Assembly: GCA_009780445.1 (NCBI GenBank)
Contig: WRAA01000025.1
Span: 1-13,820, forward strand
Length of the DNA: 13,820 bases
Direction of reading: 5' to 3'
Source: Defluviitaleaceae bacterium
Lineage (GTDB): Bacteria; Bacillota; Clostridia; Lachnospirales; WRAA01
The notes under the pieces are model-generated. The model was not told where the DNA came from. It searched no databases and saw nothing but the letters and a program-made list of their open reading frames with translations. The position numbers were made by a program, and so were the translations under genes. Positions 4,554 to 12,845 of this stretch are shown here, one piece after another; within the stretch, counting starts at the first letter, position 1, and each line of letters opens with the position of its first letter.

Positions 4554-6542
4554 TTACCCTTGGTCGCGCAGGCTGAATTCTTGCAGTTTGTTGCGGAGTA
4601 TCTCGGCCTGGGTCATAAGCTCGTGGGTGGAGGAAGCGTTCTCGGAGACAATGCTCTTGTTGTTCTCGACCAAGGAGGTGATTGTGGTCACGTCATCCTC
4701 GATCTGCTCGATAGACTTCTTCTGCCCGTGGGACGACGCGGCGATCTTTTCCACCACGGAATCAATAAGGCTTATGCCGCTCACGATCTTGTCCAGAGCC
4801 TTTGCGGTTTCGTCGGCGATTCTCACGCCGGCCTCGGCCTTTTCGATAGAGGCTTCGATAAAGCGGGCGGACTCGCCGACGGAGCCGTCCACGCGCACCG
4901 CAAGGCTGCGCACTTCCTCCGCCACTACGGCGAAGCCCCTGCCGTGCTGACCGGCTCTGGCGGCCTCCACCGACGCGTTAAGCGCAAGCAAGTTCGTCTG
5001 GAAGGCGATATCCCTGATGGTCTTGATGATGCCTGCGATGTTGCGGGAGCTGCTCCGCACTTCTTCCATGGCCTTCAGCATGTGCGACATATGTTCGCTG
5101 CCCGTGTGCGCGTCGTGCTTTGCGGATGACGTGAGGTTCTGGGCTTCTTGGGTGTTGTCCAGAGTTTGGCCAGCCTCCGCGGCGATGGTTGTCACCTGGC
5201 TGCGGATGTTTGTGGCGAGGGTCAGCTGTTCCGTGAAACCGTCGGACATATTCTGCATAGACTCGAAGATGTCGCCGGAGCGGCCGTGTACGCTGTCGGA
5301 AAGCTCGTGCAGTTCGCGGAAGAACAGGTTCAGATCCGCAAGGATGACGTTTACGGACTCCTTGATCTTGATGAAGTCTCCCTTGTATTCGCGTTCGATG
5401 TGCTGATCCAGATTCTTCTTGGCCATGCCGTAGAGGGTGCCTTGCAGCTCGTTGATGTAGAGGTTTATCAGGCTCATGCTCTCGGCCACGATGCTCTTGA
5501 TGGCGTTGAATTCGTTCGCGATCACCTGCACGTCCTTGTCGTTGGTGTGGCAGACGTCGAAGGTTACGCCGAGGTGCCCTTCCGCCAAGGCCACGGTGAG
5601 GCTGTTGGTCAGCTTTACGAACTGCTCCGTGCTGTAGAGGTTCTGCTTTTCGGAACGCTTCTTGACCTCGTTAATGTGCGTGATATTGGTCATCAGCAGC
5701 ATCGCGCCGGTGATCTCGTCGCCGAGAAAGCGCGGCATTACGTTCAGCTCGATGTCGTAGAGCTTGTCCGGGTTCAGCTGCAGCTTTATTTCCGTCTCCA
5801 CGCGGGTCTGGCCGTCTTGCAGGGTTTTCGCCACATAGTCGTGGTTTGCCACGTCGCCGTGCAGGAAATCGTCGATAAACATTCCGAGGATGTCCTTGCC
5901 TTCGGTGCGCGTGAACTTCCTGATGATGTTGTTGGCGTACATCACACGGCACTGCGTGTCGATGATAACAAAGGCTTCCGACAGCTGTTCGAAGCCCTTT
6001 GTAAGCTCCAGCACGATGTCGTTATGGCTCTGCACAACCTCTGCGAATACGCCCCGGAGGCTGTCGTCCTCCATACGGAAGCCGATGTTGCCCGTTACAA
6101 CTTCGTCCTTGCACACGGAAAAGTCCTTCTGCAGCACCGCAAGCGTCTTGGTGATCTCGAGGACAGAGCGGGAAACGCTCTCAACTTCCGTGGGCATGTC
6201 TCTGCGGAAGTTTACGTTGATCTCGCCCCTTGCCGCGGCATCCGCGTGCGCCGCAAGCTCGCGCAGGGGCTTGAGGGCGCGCGCGGCGATAAAGTACATG
6301 AAGCCCGCGGCCAGGATCAGCCCGGCGGCGCAAATTACGACAAGACCGCGCAGAAGGTCATCAACCGCGCCGGGCGCATGTTCGGCCGGAAGCTCCCCGG
6401 CGATAAAGTTCACCGCATAGGCAACGACAACCACGATTATCAACGCAAACAAACCTATCGAAGGCACGATAAGCCTTGCCTTTAAGCTGCGCAGTACGGC
6501 GGGGCGTTTTTTTACGTATCCGTTTTTTACGTACCGGATCAT
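4554..6542 (-). CDS. Methyl-accepting chemotaxis protein with PAS domain
   Basis: A 662-residue chemoreceptor. TM1 (about 25-48) and TM2 (about 67-88) are joined by only about 18 residues outside the cell, so there is no periplasmic ligand domain. A HAMP segment follows TM2, then a PAS domain (about 184-292, including LSEAFVIIDTQCRVMYANN), a helical or second HAMP-like stretch, and the signalling domain. The conserved tip is near 512-545 (DIAFQTNLLALNA, EAARAGQHGRGFAVVAEEV). The protein ends in LRDQG, without a recognisable CheR-tethering pentapeptide. The start is 2 nt after the hemerythrin stop with only a weak ribosome binding site, suggesting coupled translation. Sensing is probably internal, by PAS cofactor or partner protein; the neighbours point to oxygen or redox state. 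Confidence 0.94.
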   Translation of the reverse strand: MIRYVKNGYVKKRPAVLRSLKARLIVPSIGLFALIIVVVVAYAVNFIAGELPAEHAPGAVDDLLRGLVVICAAGLILAAGFMYFIAARALKPLRELAAHADAAARGEINVNFRRDMPTEVESVSRSVLEITKTLAVLQKDFSVCKDEVVTGNIGFRMEDDSLRGVFAEVVQSHNDIVLELTKGFEQLSEAFVIIDTQCRVMYANNIIRKFTRTEGKDILGMFIDDFLHGDVANHDYVAKTLQDGQTRVETEIKLQLNPDKLYDIELNVMPRFLGDEITGAMLLMTNITHINEVKKRSEKQNLYSTEQFVKLTNSLTVALAEGHLGVTFDVCHTNDKDVQVIANEFNAIKSIVAESMSLINLYINELQGTLYGMAKKNLDQHIEREYKGDFIKIKESVNVILADLNLFFRELHELSDSVHGRSGDIFESMQNMSDGFTEQLTLATNIRSQVTTIAAEAGQTLDNTQEAQNLTSSAKHDAHTGSEHMSHMLKAMEEVRSSSRNIAGIIKTIRDIAFQTNLLALNASVEAARAGQHGRGFAVVAEEVRSLAVRVDGSVGESARFIEASIEKAEAGVRIADETAKALDKIVSGISLIDSVVEKIAASSHGQKKSIEQIEDDVTTITSLVENNKSIVSENASSTHELMTQAEILRNKLQEFSLRDQG

Positions 6543-6544
6543 GG

Positions 6545-6937
6545 CTATTGTTCTGCGTAAAATTTGCCGAAGGCGACATCGCTTACCTTTATGTGGTTCA
6601 GAAGCCAGCTCTTCAGGAAGTCCAGCATATCCACGGAAACACTGTTAGCATCGGGGTCTTTCTCGAAATTTTCCTTGAACACGAGGTACTTTTCCACAAA
6701 CAGCCTGTGCTGGCCTTGGTGGATCAGCAGGGCGGGATACTTGCACTCCTCCATCAAGTCCTCTTCTGTCTTAAAGTGCATCAGCGCGTATTCGGTCAGG
6801 AATTGCAGGGTCTTTTCGTTTTCGTCGCGGGTGCTGCCTTGGGATGTCATCATGGAATTAAGCTGGTTCACCAATTCCCTGTGCTGCTCATCAACCTTGG
6901 CCACGCCTGTTTCAAGATCCTTCGTAATTGTTAACAT
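6545..6937 (-). CDS. Bacteriohemerythrin
   Basis: A 130-residue single-domain hemerythrin, about the usual length. All seven expected diiron ligands are present: H19 (DEQH), H54 and E58 (MHFKTEE), H73 and H77 (HQGQH), H115 and D120 (NHIKVSD). It should bind O2 reversibly at a non-heme diiron centre in the cytoplasm. The frame can be extended to 6961, but GGAGGG sits 6 nt before the ATG at 6937, so the shorter form starting MLTITKDLETG is chosen. It is first in a two-gene unit with the chemoreceptor and has its own promoter, divergent from rpsO. It may deliver or buffer O2 for the receptor, or store it for FprA. Confidence 0.93.
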   Translation of the reverse strand: MLTITKDLETGVAKVDEQHRELVNQLNSMMTSQGSTRDENEKTLQFLTEYALMHFKTEEDLMEECKYPALLIHQGQHRLFVEKYLVFKENFEKDPDANSVSVDMLDFLKSWLLNHIKVSDVAFGKFYAEQ

Positions 6938-6969
6938 TGTCAACCCTCCAAATATTATCATTTAACGAC

Positions 6970-6998
6970 ATTATAGCACACGGCGGACACAAACTCAA
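6970..6998 (-). promoter_or_regulatory. Promoter of the hemerythrin-chemoreceptor unit
   Basis: Minus strand: TTGAGT (6998-6993), 17-nt spacer ending TGC, TATAAT (6975-6970), an extended -10 type. The start near 6963 gives a leader of about 25 nt. The 14-mer CGTGTGCTATAATG here is repeated exactly in the tig promoter. Confidence 0.78.
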
Positions 6999-7028
6999 TA
7001 CATTAGACGGAAAAGATGCAACTGCCTA

Positions 7029-7057
7029 TTGTAAAATATTTTACGCTGTGTTACAAT
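7029..7057 (+). promoter_or_regulatory. Promoter of rpsO
   Basis: TTGTAA (7029-7034), 17-nt spacer ending TGT, TACAAT (7052-7057), an extended -10. The start near 7064 gives a leader of about 90 nt. Its -35 box lies 30 nt from that of the divergent hemerythrin promoter. Confidence 0.72.
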
Positions 7058-7063
7058 GCGGGA

Positions 7064-7124
7064 TGCAGGAATCTGCACGCTCCCCTGCGCGGAGCCTAGG
7101 CGTCTCCGGCCGGCTCTTGGCAGG
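7064..7124 (+). promoter_or_regulatory. Structured rpsO leader, candidate S15 autoregulatory element
   Basis: A small hairpin TGCAG-gaat-CTGCA (7064-7077) is followed by a long one (7084-7124). The latter has stem CCTGC/GCAGG, a 3x3 internal loop, GAGCC/GGCTC, a 2-nt bulge and GGC/GCC, closing a 7-nt loop. It ends 20 nt before the GGAGG of rpsO. S15 represses its own mRNA in several bacteria using unrelated leader folds; whether this one binds S15 is inferred only from position. Confidence 0.45.
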
Positions 7125-7156
7125 CGGACAGAATACTTTCTAACGGAGGAATGACA

Positions 7157-7414
7157 GTGATAAGCAAGCAGGAAATCATCGCCAAGTATGGCCGCAAGGA
7201 AAACGACACAGGCTCGCCGGAGGTACAGGTCGCGCTGTTGACAGAGCGCATAAACCACCTTACGGAGCATCTCAAGCTTCACAAGAAGGACCACCATTCG
7301 CGCCGCGGTCTGCTGAAGATGGTCGGCCAGCGCAAGGGGCTGCTGGGCTACATCAAGGCCAAGGATGTTGTGAAGTACCGCGAACTGATCGCCGAACTGG
7401 GACTAAGGAAATAA
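7157..7414 (+). CDS. rpsO: 30S ribosomal protein S15
   Basis: An 85-residue protein, close to the usual 88-89, with the family core ENDTGSPEVQVALLTERI and the DHHSRRGLLKMVGQR segment that contacts 16S rRNA. S15 is an early-binding protein of the small-subunit platform. The GTG at 7157 is chosen over the in-frame ATG at 7151: GGAGG (7145-7149) is 7 nt before the GTG but only 1 nt before the ATG, and the resulting MISKQEII matches other S15 N-termini. It lies upstream of pnp, as in many bacteria, with a likely terminator between. Confidence 0.96.
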   Translation: MISKQEIIAKYGRKENDTGSPEVQVALLTERINHLTEHLKLHKKDHHSRRGLLKMVGQRKGLLGYIKAKDVVKYRELIAELGLRK

Positions 7415-7422
7415 GCATATGT

Positions 7423-7452
7423 AGGGCGGGGGGAATCTCCGCTCTATTTTTC
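7423..7452 (+). terminator. Probable terminator or attenuator between rpsO and pnp
   Basis: AGGGCGG (7423-7429) pairs with CCGCTCT (7439-7445), one pair being G-U, around a 9-nt loop, followed by ATTTTTCT. It begins 8 nt after the rpsO stop. I see no clear new promoter before pnp, so it may act as a partial terminator. Confidence 0.65.
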
Positions 7453-7480
7453 TAATTTAGATCTTTGGAGGAATATACCT

Positions 7481-9604
7481 ATGGTGCATGAAACTCATAA
7501 GTTTGGCATAGACCTTGGCGGACGCGAAATGACCGTGGAGATAGGCAAGATGGCGGAGCTTGCAAACGGCGCGGCCTTGGTGCGCTACGGCGAGACGGCG
7601 GTGCTGGTCACGGCAACCGCGTCGGAGAAACCCCGCGCGGGGATCGACTTCTTCCCGCTTAGCATCGACTACGAAGAGAGGCTCTATTCCGTGGGCAAGA
7701 TCCCCGGGGGCTTTATCAAGCGCGAAGGCCGCCCCACAGAAAAGGCCGTGCTAACATCCCGCCTGATAGACCGCCCGATACGCCCGCTGTTCCCCAAGGA
7801 CTACCGCAACGACGTAGCCGTGGTGGCCACGGTGCTGTCAGTTGATCAGGACTGCCCGCCGGACGCCGCGGCGATGGTGGGCGCATCCCTCGCGCTGTCC
7901 ATATCCGACATCCCCTTCAAGGGGCCTATCGGATCCCTTAACGTAGGTATGGTGGACGGCAAGTTCGTGGTGAACCCCACATCGGCACAGCGCGAAGCTT
8001 CGACACTGGCGCTTACAGTCGCGTCCACAAAGCACAAGGTAATGATGATAGAAGCGGGAGCAAACGAGCTTAGCAACGACGTGATGTACGACGCGATAAT
8101 GTTCGCGCATTCCCAGAACGTGCGGATTGTCGAGTTTATCGAAGGTATTGTGGACAAGCTCGGCAAGCCCAAGCACGGCTACACAGAGTCCGGCGTGCCG
8201 GCCGATAAGTACGACAAGATCGTGGCCTTCGCCACAGACGCGCGTATGGAACACGCCGTGTTCACCGATTCAAAACAGGAACGCGCGGCGCGTCTGGCGG
8301 AGCTTACAAACGACGTTCACGAAAAGCTGCTGCCAAGCCTGCCGGAGGACGAGCGGGAGGCATACACCGCCATCCTCGGCGAAGCGATGTACAAGTTCGA
8401 GAAGGAAACCGTGCGCCGCATGATCCTGCAACAGCGCAAACGCCCGGACGGACGCGCTCTGGACGAAATCCGCCGCCTTGACGCGGAGGTGGACCTGCTT
8501 GTGCGCACCCACGGCTCCGCTCTGTTTCGGCGCGGGCAAACCCAAGTACTTACCGTGTCCACACTCGGCTCCATGGGCGAGGTACAGCGGCTGGACGGGC
8601 TGGACATCATGGAAGAGTCCAAGAGATACATGCACCACTACAACTTCCCAAGCTACAGCGTTGGCGAGACGCGCCCCTCACGCGGGCCGGGCCGCCGCGA
8701 GATCGGCCACGGAGCCTTGGCGGAACGCGCCCTGCTGCCGGTACTGCCCACGGAGGACGAATTCCCCTATGCAATACGCCTTGTGTCGGAAGTTGTAAGC
8801 TCGAACGGGTCTACGTCCCAGGCTTCGGTCTGCGCGTCCAGCATGTCGCTTATGGCGGCCGGCGTGCCGATAAAAAGCCCGGTGGCGGGCATCTCCGTTG
8901 GCCTGGTCACGGGCGAAAGCGACGACGATTTTGTGTTGCTGACGGACATCCAAGGCATCGAGGACTTCTTCGGCGACATGGACTTCAAGGTGGCCGGCAC
9001 CCACAAGGGCATCACCGCGATACAAATGGACATCAAGATAGACGGACTCACACCCGAAATAATACGTAAGTCTCTGGAACAGACGCTGAAATCGCGCATA
9101 TATATACTTGACGAAGTTATGGCGAAGGCCATCAGCACGGCACGCGCGGAGATATCGCAGTACGCGCCGAAGATCGCCCTGGTGCGCGTCGCGCCGGAGA
9201 AGCTCTCCGAAGTTATCGGCGCGCGCGGCAAGGTCATCAAGCGCATTATCGAAGAATCCGGCGTAGACAAGATCGACACAGAGGACGACGGCCGCATCTT
9301 CGTGGCCGGCCTAAGCTCCGCGTCGGTGGCCATTGCCGTAAACATGATCAACGCAATCGCCACAGATCCAGAACCCGGCAAGATCTACACGGGCAAGGTC
9401 ACGCGCCTGCTCAACTTTGGCGCGTTTGTTGAAATCGCGCCGGAGAAGGAAGGGCTGGTGCATATATCACAGCTGGCCAAGGAGCGCGTGAACAAGGTGG
9501 AGGACGTGGTGAAGGTGGGCGACATCGTGCAGGTAGTCGTCACCGAGATCGACGACCAAGGCCGCATCAACCTTTCGCGCAAGGCCGCCCTTCCCAAGGC
9601 ATAA
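7481..9604 (+). CDS. pnp: Polyribonucleotide nucleotidyltransferase (PNPase)
   Basis: A 707-residue protein of standard length. It is a phosphorolytic 3'-5' exoribonuclease that can also add nucleotides, central to mRNA decay. Two RNase PH-like domains flank an alpha-helical region. The second has the phosphate-binding stretch SSNGSTS (440-446) and metal-site residues D495, D501 and K503 (FFGDMDFKVAGT). The KH domain has its GxxG loop as IGARGK (579-584), and an S1 domain covers about 633-703 (GKVTRLLNFGAFVEI). GGAGG lies 9 nt before the ATG. It is followed after 9 nt by the M16 peptidase, so the two are probably cotranscribed. All key sites look intact. Confidence 0.98.
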   Translation: MVHETHKFGIDLGGREMTVEIGKMAELANGAALVRYGETAVLVTATASEKPRAGIDFFPLSIDYEERLYSVGKIPGGFIKREGRPTEKAVLTSRLIDRPIRPLFPKDYRNDVAVVATVLSVDQDCPPDAAAMVGASLALSISDIPFKGPIGSLNVGMVDGKFVVNPTSAQREASTLALTVASTKHKVMMIEAGANELSNDVMYDAIMFAHSQNVRIVEFIEGIVDKLGKPKHGYTESGVPADKYDKIVAFATDARMEHAVFTDSKQERAARLAELTNDVHEKLLPSLPEDEREAYTAILGEAMYKFEKETVRRMILQQRKRPDGRALDEIRRLDAEVDLLVRTHGSALFRRGQTQVLTVSTLGSMGEVQRLDGLDIMEESKRYMHHYNFPSYSVGETRPSRGPGRREIGHGALAERALLPVLPTEDEFPYAIRLVSEVVSSNGSTSQASVCASSMSLMAAGVPIKSPVAGISVGLVTGESDDDFVLLTDIQGIEDFFGDMDFKVAGTHKGITAIQMDIKIDGLTPEIIRKSLEQTLKSRIYILDEVMAKAISTARAEISQYAPKIALVRVAPEKLSEVIGARGKVIKRIIEESGVDKIDTEDDGRIFVAGLSSASVAIAVNMINAIATDPEPGKIYTGKVTRLLNFGAFVEIAPEKEGLVHISQLAKERVNKVEDVVKVGDIVQVVVTEIDDQGRINLSRKAALPKA

Positions 9605-9613
9605 GGGGCAGAC

Positions 9614-10858
9614 ATGTATCATACAACAGTATTGGCAAACGGCATCACCATAGTGTCCGAATTTATCCCGACCGTGCGTTCTGTCGCGTTCGGGATATGG
9701 GTGCGCAACGGATCGCGCAACGAGTTGTCTGCGAACAAGGGCATATCCCACTTTATCGAACACATGATGTTCAAGGGAACACCCACGCGCAACTATGCCG
9801 ACATTGCCGAAGAGATGGACGCCATCGGCGGCCACGTAAACGCGTTCACATCCAAGGAGTTCTCGTGCTTCTACGCCGTATCGCTGGACAATCACTTCGA
9901 CACCGCTCTGGACATCCTCTCAGACATGTTCCTGCGCTCCACCTTCCCCAATGAGGAACTGGCGAAGGAACAGCGCGTGATTCTCGAAGAGATCGACATG
10001 TACGAGGATTCGCCGGAGGATCTCGTATTCGAGATTATGCAGGAGAACATCTGGCGCGAAAGCACCCTGGGGCATCAGATCCTGGGCGACGCCGGCACCG
10101 TGTCGTCCTTTGACTGCGCCGCGCTGCACGCCTATTTTGAATCGAGCTACCGCCCCGAGAACATCGTCATATCCATATCGGGCAACATCGAGGCTGACAC
10201 GGCGGTGCGCAAGGTCTCCGGCTGCTTCGAGGGCATGAGGGCAAGCGGCACCCCCTTGCGCAAGCCCGACACCCCGGCCTACTTCGCCGGAAACTACGGC
10301 AAGGTGAAGGATATCGAGCAGGCGCACCTTCTGCTGTCCTTCCCCGGCATAGAGCTTGGCGCGCCGAACATCTACGACATGACCCTTCTCAACACGATCC
10401 TTGGCAGCGGAATGAGTTCCATGCTCTTCCAAAAAATACGCGAGGAGATGGGGCTGGCGTACTCCGTATACACCCACTATTCAAGCTACACCGACACGGG
10501 GCTGTTCTCCGTATATGCCGGCGTAAGCCCGGAGAACCTGCGCGTGGCCTGCGACGCAATTGTGAGCGAGCTGGAGCACATCAGCGCGGACACACTCACC
10601 GCGGCACGCCTGGGCAAGGCCAAGGAACAGCTAAAGAGCAGCCTGCTGCTGTCTCTGGAGAGCAGCCAGTCGCGCATGATGCGCATGGGGCGGTCCATGC
10701 TGATGCTTGGGCGCATACACACCAGCGATGAGATCATCACCAAGATCGACAACGTAACCCACGAGAACGTGCTGGCCATGGCCGCCGACATCCTGCGCCC
10801 CGATAAGATGAGCGCGGCGGCCGTAGGTGCGTCCGGAATTTCCTCATTAACGACATAA
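9614..10858 (+). CDS. M16-family zinc peptidase (processing-peptidase-like)
   Basis: A 414-residue single-chain M16 peptidase of the bacterial YmxG/mitochondrial-processing-peptidase-like group. The inverted zinc motif H46-F-I-E49-H50 (HFIEHM) is followed by the third ligand E126 in LEEIDMYED, 76 residues after H50 as the family requires. The C-terminal half contains REEMGLAYSVY, matching the arginine/tyrosine motif that contributes to substrate binding. There is no signal peptide, so it is cytoplasmic. Its substrate is unknown; position after pnp is common in Firmicutes and Synergistota, but the functional reason is not established. AGGGGC precedes the ATG. It is likely the last gene of the pnp transcript, since a promoter for tig follows. 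Confidence 0.93.
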   Translation: MYHTTVLANGITIVSEFIPTVRSVAFGIWVRNGSRNELSANKGISHFIEHMMFKGTPTRNYADIAEEMDAIGGHVNAFTSKEFSCFYAVSLDNHFDTALDILSDMFLRSTFPNEELAKEQRVILEEIDMYEDSPEDLVFEIMQENIWRESTLGHQILGDAGTVSSFDCAALHAYFESSYRPENIVISISGNIEADTAVRKVSGCFEGMRASGTPLRKPDTPAYFAGNYGKVKDIEQAHLLLSFPGIELGAPNIYDMTLLNTILGSGMSSMLFQKIREEMGLAYSVYTHYSSYTDTGLFSVYAGVSPENLRVACDAIVSELEHISADTLTAARLGKAKEQLKSSLLLSLESSQSRMMRMGRSMLMLGRIHTSDEIITKIDNVTHENVLAMAADILRPDKMSAAAVGASGISSLTT

Positions 10859-10865
10859 CTACCTA

Positions 10866-10894
10866 TAGACCTTATGCAAGGCGTGTGCTATAAT
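10866..10894 (+). promoter_or_regulatory. Promoter of tig(-clpP-clpX)
   Basis: TAGACC (10866-10871), a 17-nt spacer ending TGC, then a perfect TATAAT (10889-10894). The weak -35 is offset by an extended -10. The start near 10901 gives a leader of about 38 nt ending in AAGGAGG. I see no heat-shock operator such as CIRCE in this 80-nt gap. Confidence 0.75.
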
Positions 10895-10938
10895 GCACTG
10901 GATGAGCCGCGCCTCACCATTATCAAGGAGGAAGTGTA

Positions 10939-12219
10939 ATGCAAGTCGATAACATAGAGAAGAACAAATACAAGCTGACCTTTGAAGTCAGTGCGCAGCG
11001 GTTCGCCGAAGGGCTGAAACATTCCTACAACAAGAACAAGGGGCGCATCAACATACCGGGCTTTCGCAAGGGCAAGGCACCCCGGCAGGTTATCGAGATG
11101 AACTACGGCAAGGACGTATTCTATGCCGACGCGTTTGATTTTGTCCTGCCGGATGCGTATGACGAAGCACGGGAGCAGAGCGGCCTGGAGATCGTGGCGA
11201 GCCCGGAGATAGACGTGCTGGAGGTGGAGCCGGAGAAGGGCGTGGTATTCACGGCGATTGTGTACACAAAGCCCGAGGTTGGCCTTACGGGCTACAGGGG
11301 CCTAAGCTTCGAGCCGTCAAGCACCGTGGTGAGCGACGGCGAAGTGGCGGACGAACTGAAGAAGCTGCAAGACCGCAACTCCCGCGTGACAACAGTCACC
11401 GACCGAGCCGTACAGCACGGCGACATAATCACGCTGGACTTTACGGGATACATGGACGGCGAGAAGTTCCCCGGCGGGCAATCGTCCGACTTCGAGCTGG
11501 AGATCGGCTCCAAGACGTTTATCGACACCTTCGAGGAACAGCTGGTCGGCCTACAGATCGGCGACACCAAGCAGGTACACGTGAACTTCCCCGAGGAGTA
11601 CCACGCGCAGGAGCTGGCCGGCAAGCCCGCGATGTTCGACGTGGAGATCAAGGGCATCAAGGCCAAGGATACGCCGGAGCTGGACGACGACTTTGCGGCG
11701 GATGTTTCCGAATACGACACCTTGGACGCCCTGAGAGATTCGATACGCACACGCCTGCAAGACGTAAAGGAGACACAGGCCAAGCGCGCCAAGGAGCAGA
11801 CCTTGGTGGACAAACTAATCGACGCGACCCACATCGACATACCGGACGTAATGATAGAGGAGCGCGTAGACCAGATGATGCGCGACCTTGCCACAGACAT
11901 GAGGTCCCGCGGGATCGACATCGAAAACTATATGCAGTACACAGGCTCCACGCCGGAGAGCGTCCGCCAAACATACCGTCTGCCGGCTGAAAAGCACATC
12001 CGCGCACGCCTGGCACTGACGGAGATCGCCGGGATGGAGAACCTTGCCGCGTCGGACGAAGAGATCAGTGCGGAGTTTGACAAGATGGCCGAAGCCTACG
12101 GCATACCCAAGGAACAGCTGATGAGCGTGATGTCCGGCAAGGAGAAGGCGGAGCTGGCCAAGGATATCGTAGTGCGCAAGGCTCTCGAACTCGTTGTTGA
12201 TTCGGCGGTTCAAGCATAA
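10939..12219 (+). CDS. tig: Trigger factor, ribosome-associated chaperone
   Basis: A 426-residue protein of the usual size. The N-terminal ribosome-binding domain has the signature GFRKGKAP (41-48), which docks at the tunnel exit. The FKBP-type prolyl isomerase domain covers about 155-245 (HGDIITLDFTGYMDGEKFPGG). The remaining helical C-terminal domain forms the chaperone arms. It binds nascent chains as they leave the ribosome. AAGGAGG is well spaced before the ATG. Its stop is 16 nt before the clpP start and clpX follows, so folding and degradation functions are probably expressed from one transcript. Confidence 0.97.
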   Translation: MQVDNIEKNKYKLTFEVSAQRFAEGLKHSYNKNKGRINIPGFRKGKAPRQVIEMNYGKDVFYADAFDFVLPDAYDEAREQSGLEIVASPEIDVLEVEPEKGVVFTAIVYTKPEVGLTGYRGLSFEPSSTVVSDGEVADELKKLQDRNSRVTTVTDRAVQHGDIITLDFTGYMDGEKFPGGQSSDFELEIGSKTFIDTFEEQLVGLQIGDTKQVHVNFPEEYHAQELAGKPAMFDVEIKGIKAKDTPELDDDFAADVSEYDTLDALRDSIRTRLQDVKETQAKRAKEQTLVDKLIDATHIDIPDVMIEERVDQMMRDLATDMRSRGIDIENYMQYTGSTPESVRQTYRLPAEKHIRARLALTEIAGMENLAASDEEISAEFDKMAEAYGIPKEQLMSVMSGKEKAELAKDIVVRKALELVVDSAVQA

Positions 12220-12235
12220 CACGAAGGAGATGACC

Positions 12236-12829
12236 ATGAGCCTCATACCATATGTAATAGAGCAGACCACCCGCGGCGAACGTTCCTACGACATTTATTC
12301 GCGGCTGCTGAAGGATCGCATAATATTCCTGGGCGAGGAAGTCCGCGACTATTCCGCAAACGTGATAGTGGCGCAGCTGCTGTTCCTTGACGCGGAGGAT
12401 CCTGACAAGGATATCAACCTCTACATCAACAGCCCCGGCGGCTCCGTAACCGCGGGCATGGCTATCTACGACACAATGCAGTTTATCAAGGCGGATGTCA
12501 GCACGATCTGCGTGGGCATGGCCGCCAGCATGGGCGCGCTCCTGCTGAGCGGCGGCGCGAAGGGCAAGCGGCACGCCCTGCCCAACGCCGAAATCATGAT
12601 CCACCAGCCAAGCGGCGGCGCGCGCGGCCAAGCAACAGACATCCACATCCACGCCGAACACATACTCAAGACAAAACGCCGCCTTGCCGAGATCATGGCG
12701 GACGCAACGGGCAAGCACGTGGATCAAGTGCTGGCCGACAGCGAGCGCGACAACTTCATGTCGGCGCAGGAAGCTCTGAACTACGGGCTTATCGACACAA
12801 TCATCACCAAGCAGCCTAGCAAGGCTTAA
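12236..12829 (+). CDS. clpP: ATP-dependent Clp protease proteolytic subunit
   Basis: A 197-residue serine peptidase that forms the tetradecameric chamber of ClpXP. The catalytic triad is visible at S98 (GMAASMGA), H123 (MIHQPSGG) and D172 (SERDNFM), the standard numbering. The N-terminal MSLIPYVIEQTTRGERSYDIY contains the usual propeptide/axial-loop region. The frame extends upstream to 12194 inside tig, but AAGGAG (12224-12229) points to the ATG at 12236. clpX starts 16 nt after its stop. Confidence 0.98.
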   Translation: MSLIPYVIEQTTRGERSYDIYSRLLKDRIIFLGEEVRDYSANVIVAQLLFLDAEDPDKDINLYINSPGGSVTAGMAIYDTMQFIKADVSTICVGMAASMGALLLSGGAKGKRHALPNAEIMIHQPSGGARGQATDIHIHAEHILKTKRRLAEIMADATGKHVDQVLADSERDNFMSAQEALNYGLIDTIITKQPSKA

Positions 12830-12845
12830 AGCAACAGGAGGTTCT

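Noticed and set aside
5148..6485. A 445-codon open frame on the + strand opposite the chemoreceptor gene
   Set aside because: It is fully antisense to a gene with clear conserved domains, has no family motif, and long antisense frames are common in GC-rich coding DNA.
6940..6962. Possible Fur/PerR half-site (TGATAAT on the minus strand) in the hemerythrin leader
   Set aside because: Only one half matches; the other half coincides with the GGAGG ribosome binding site and does not fit the consensus.
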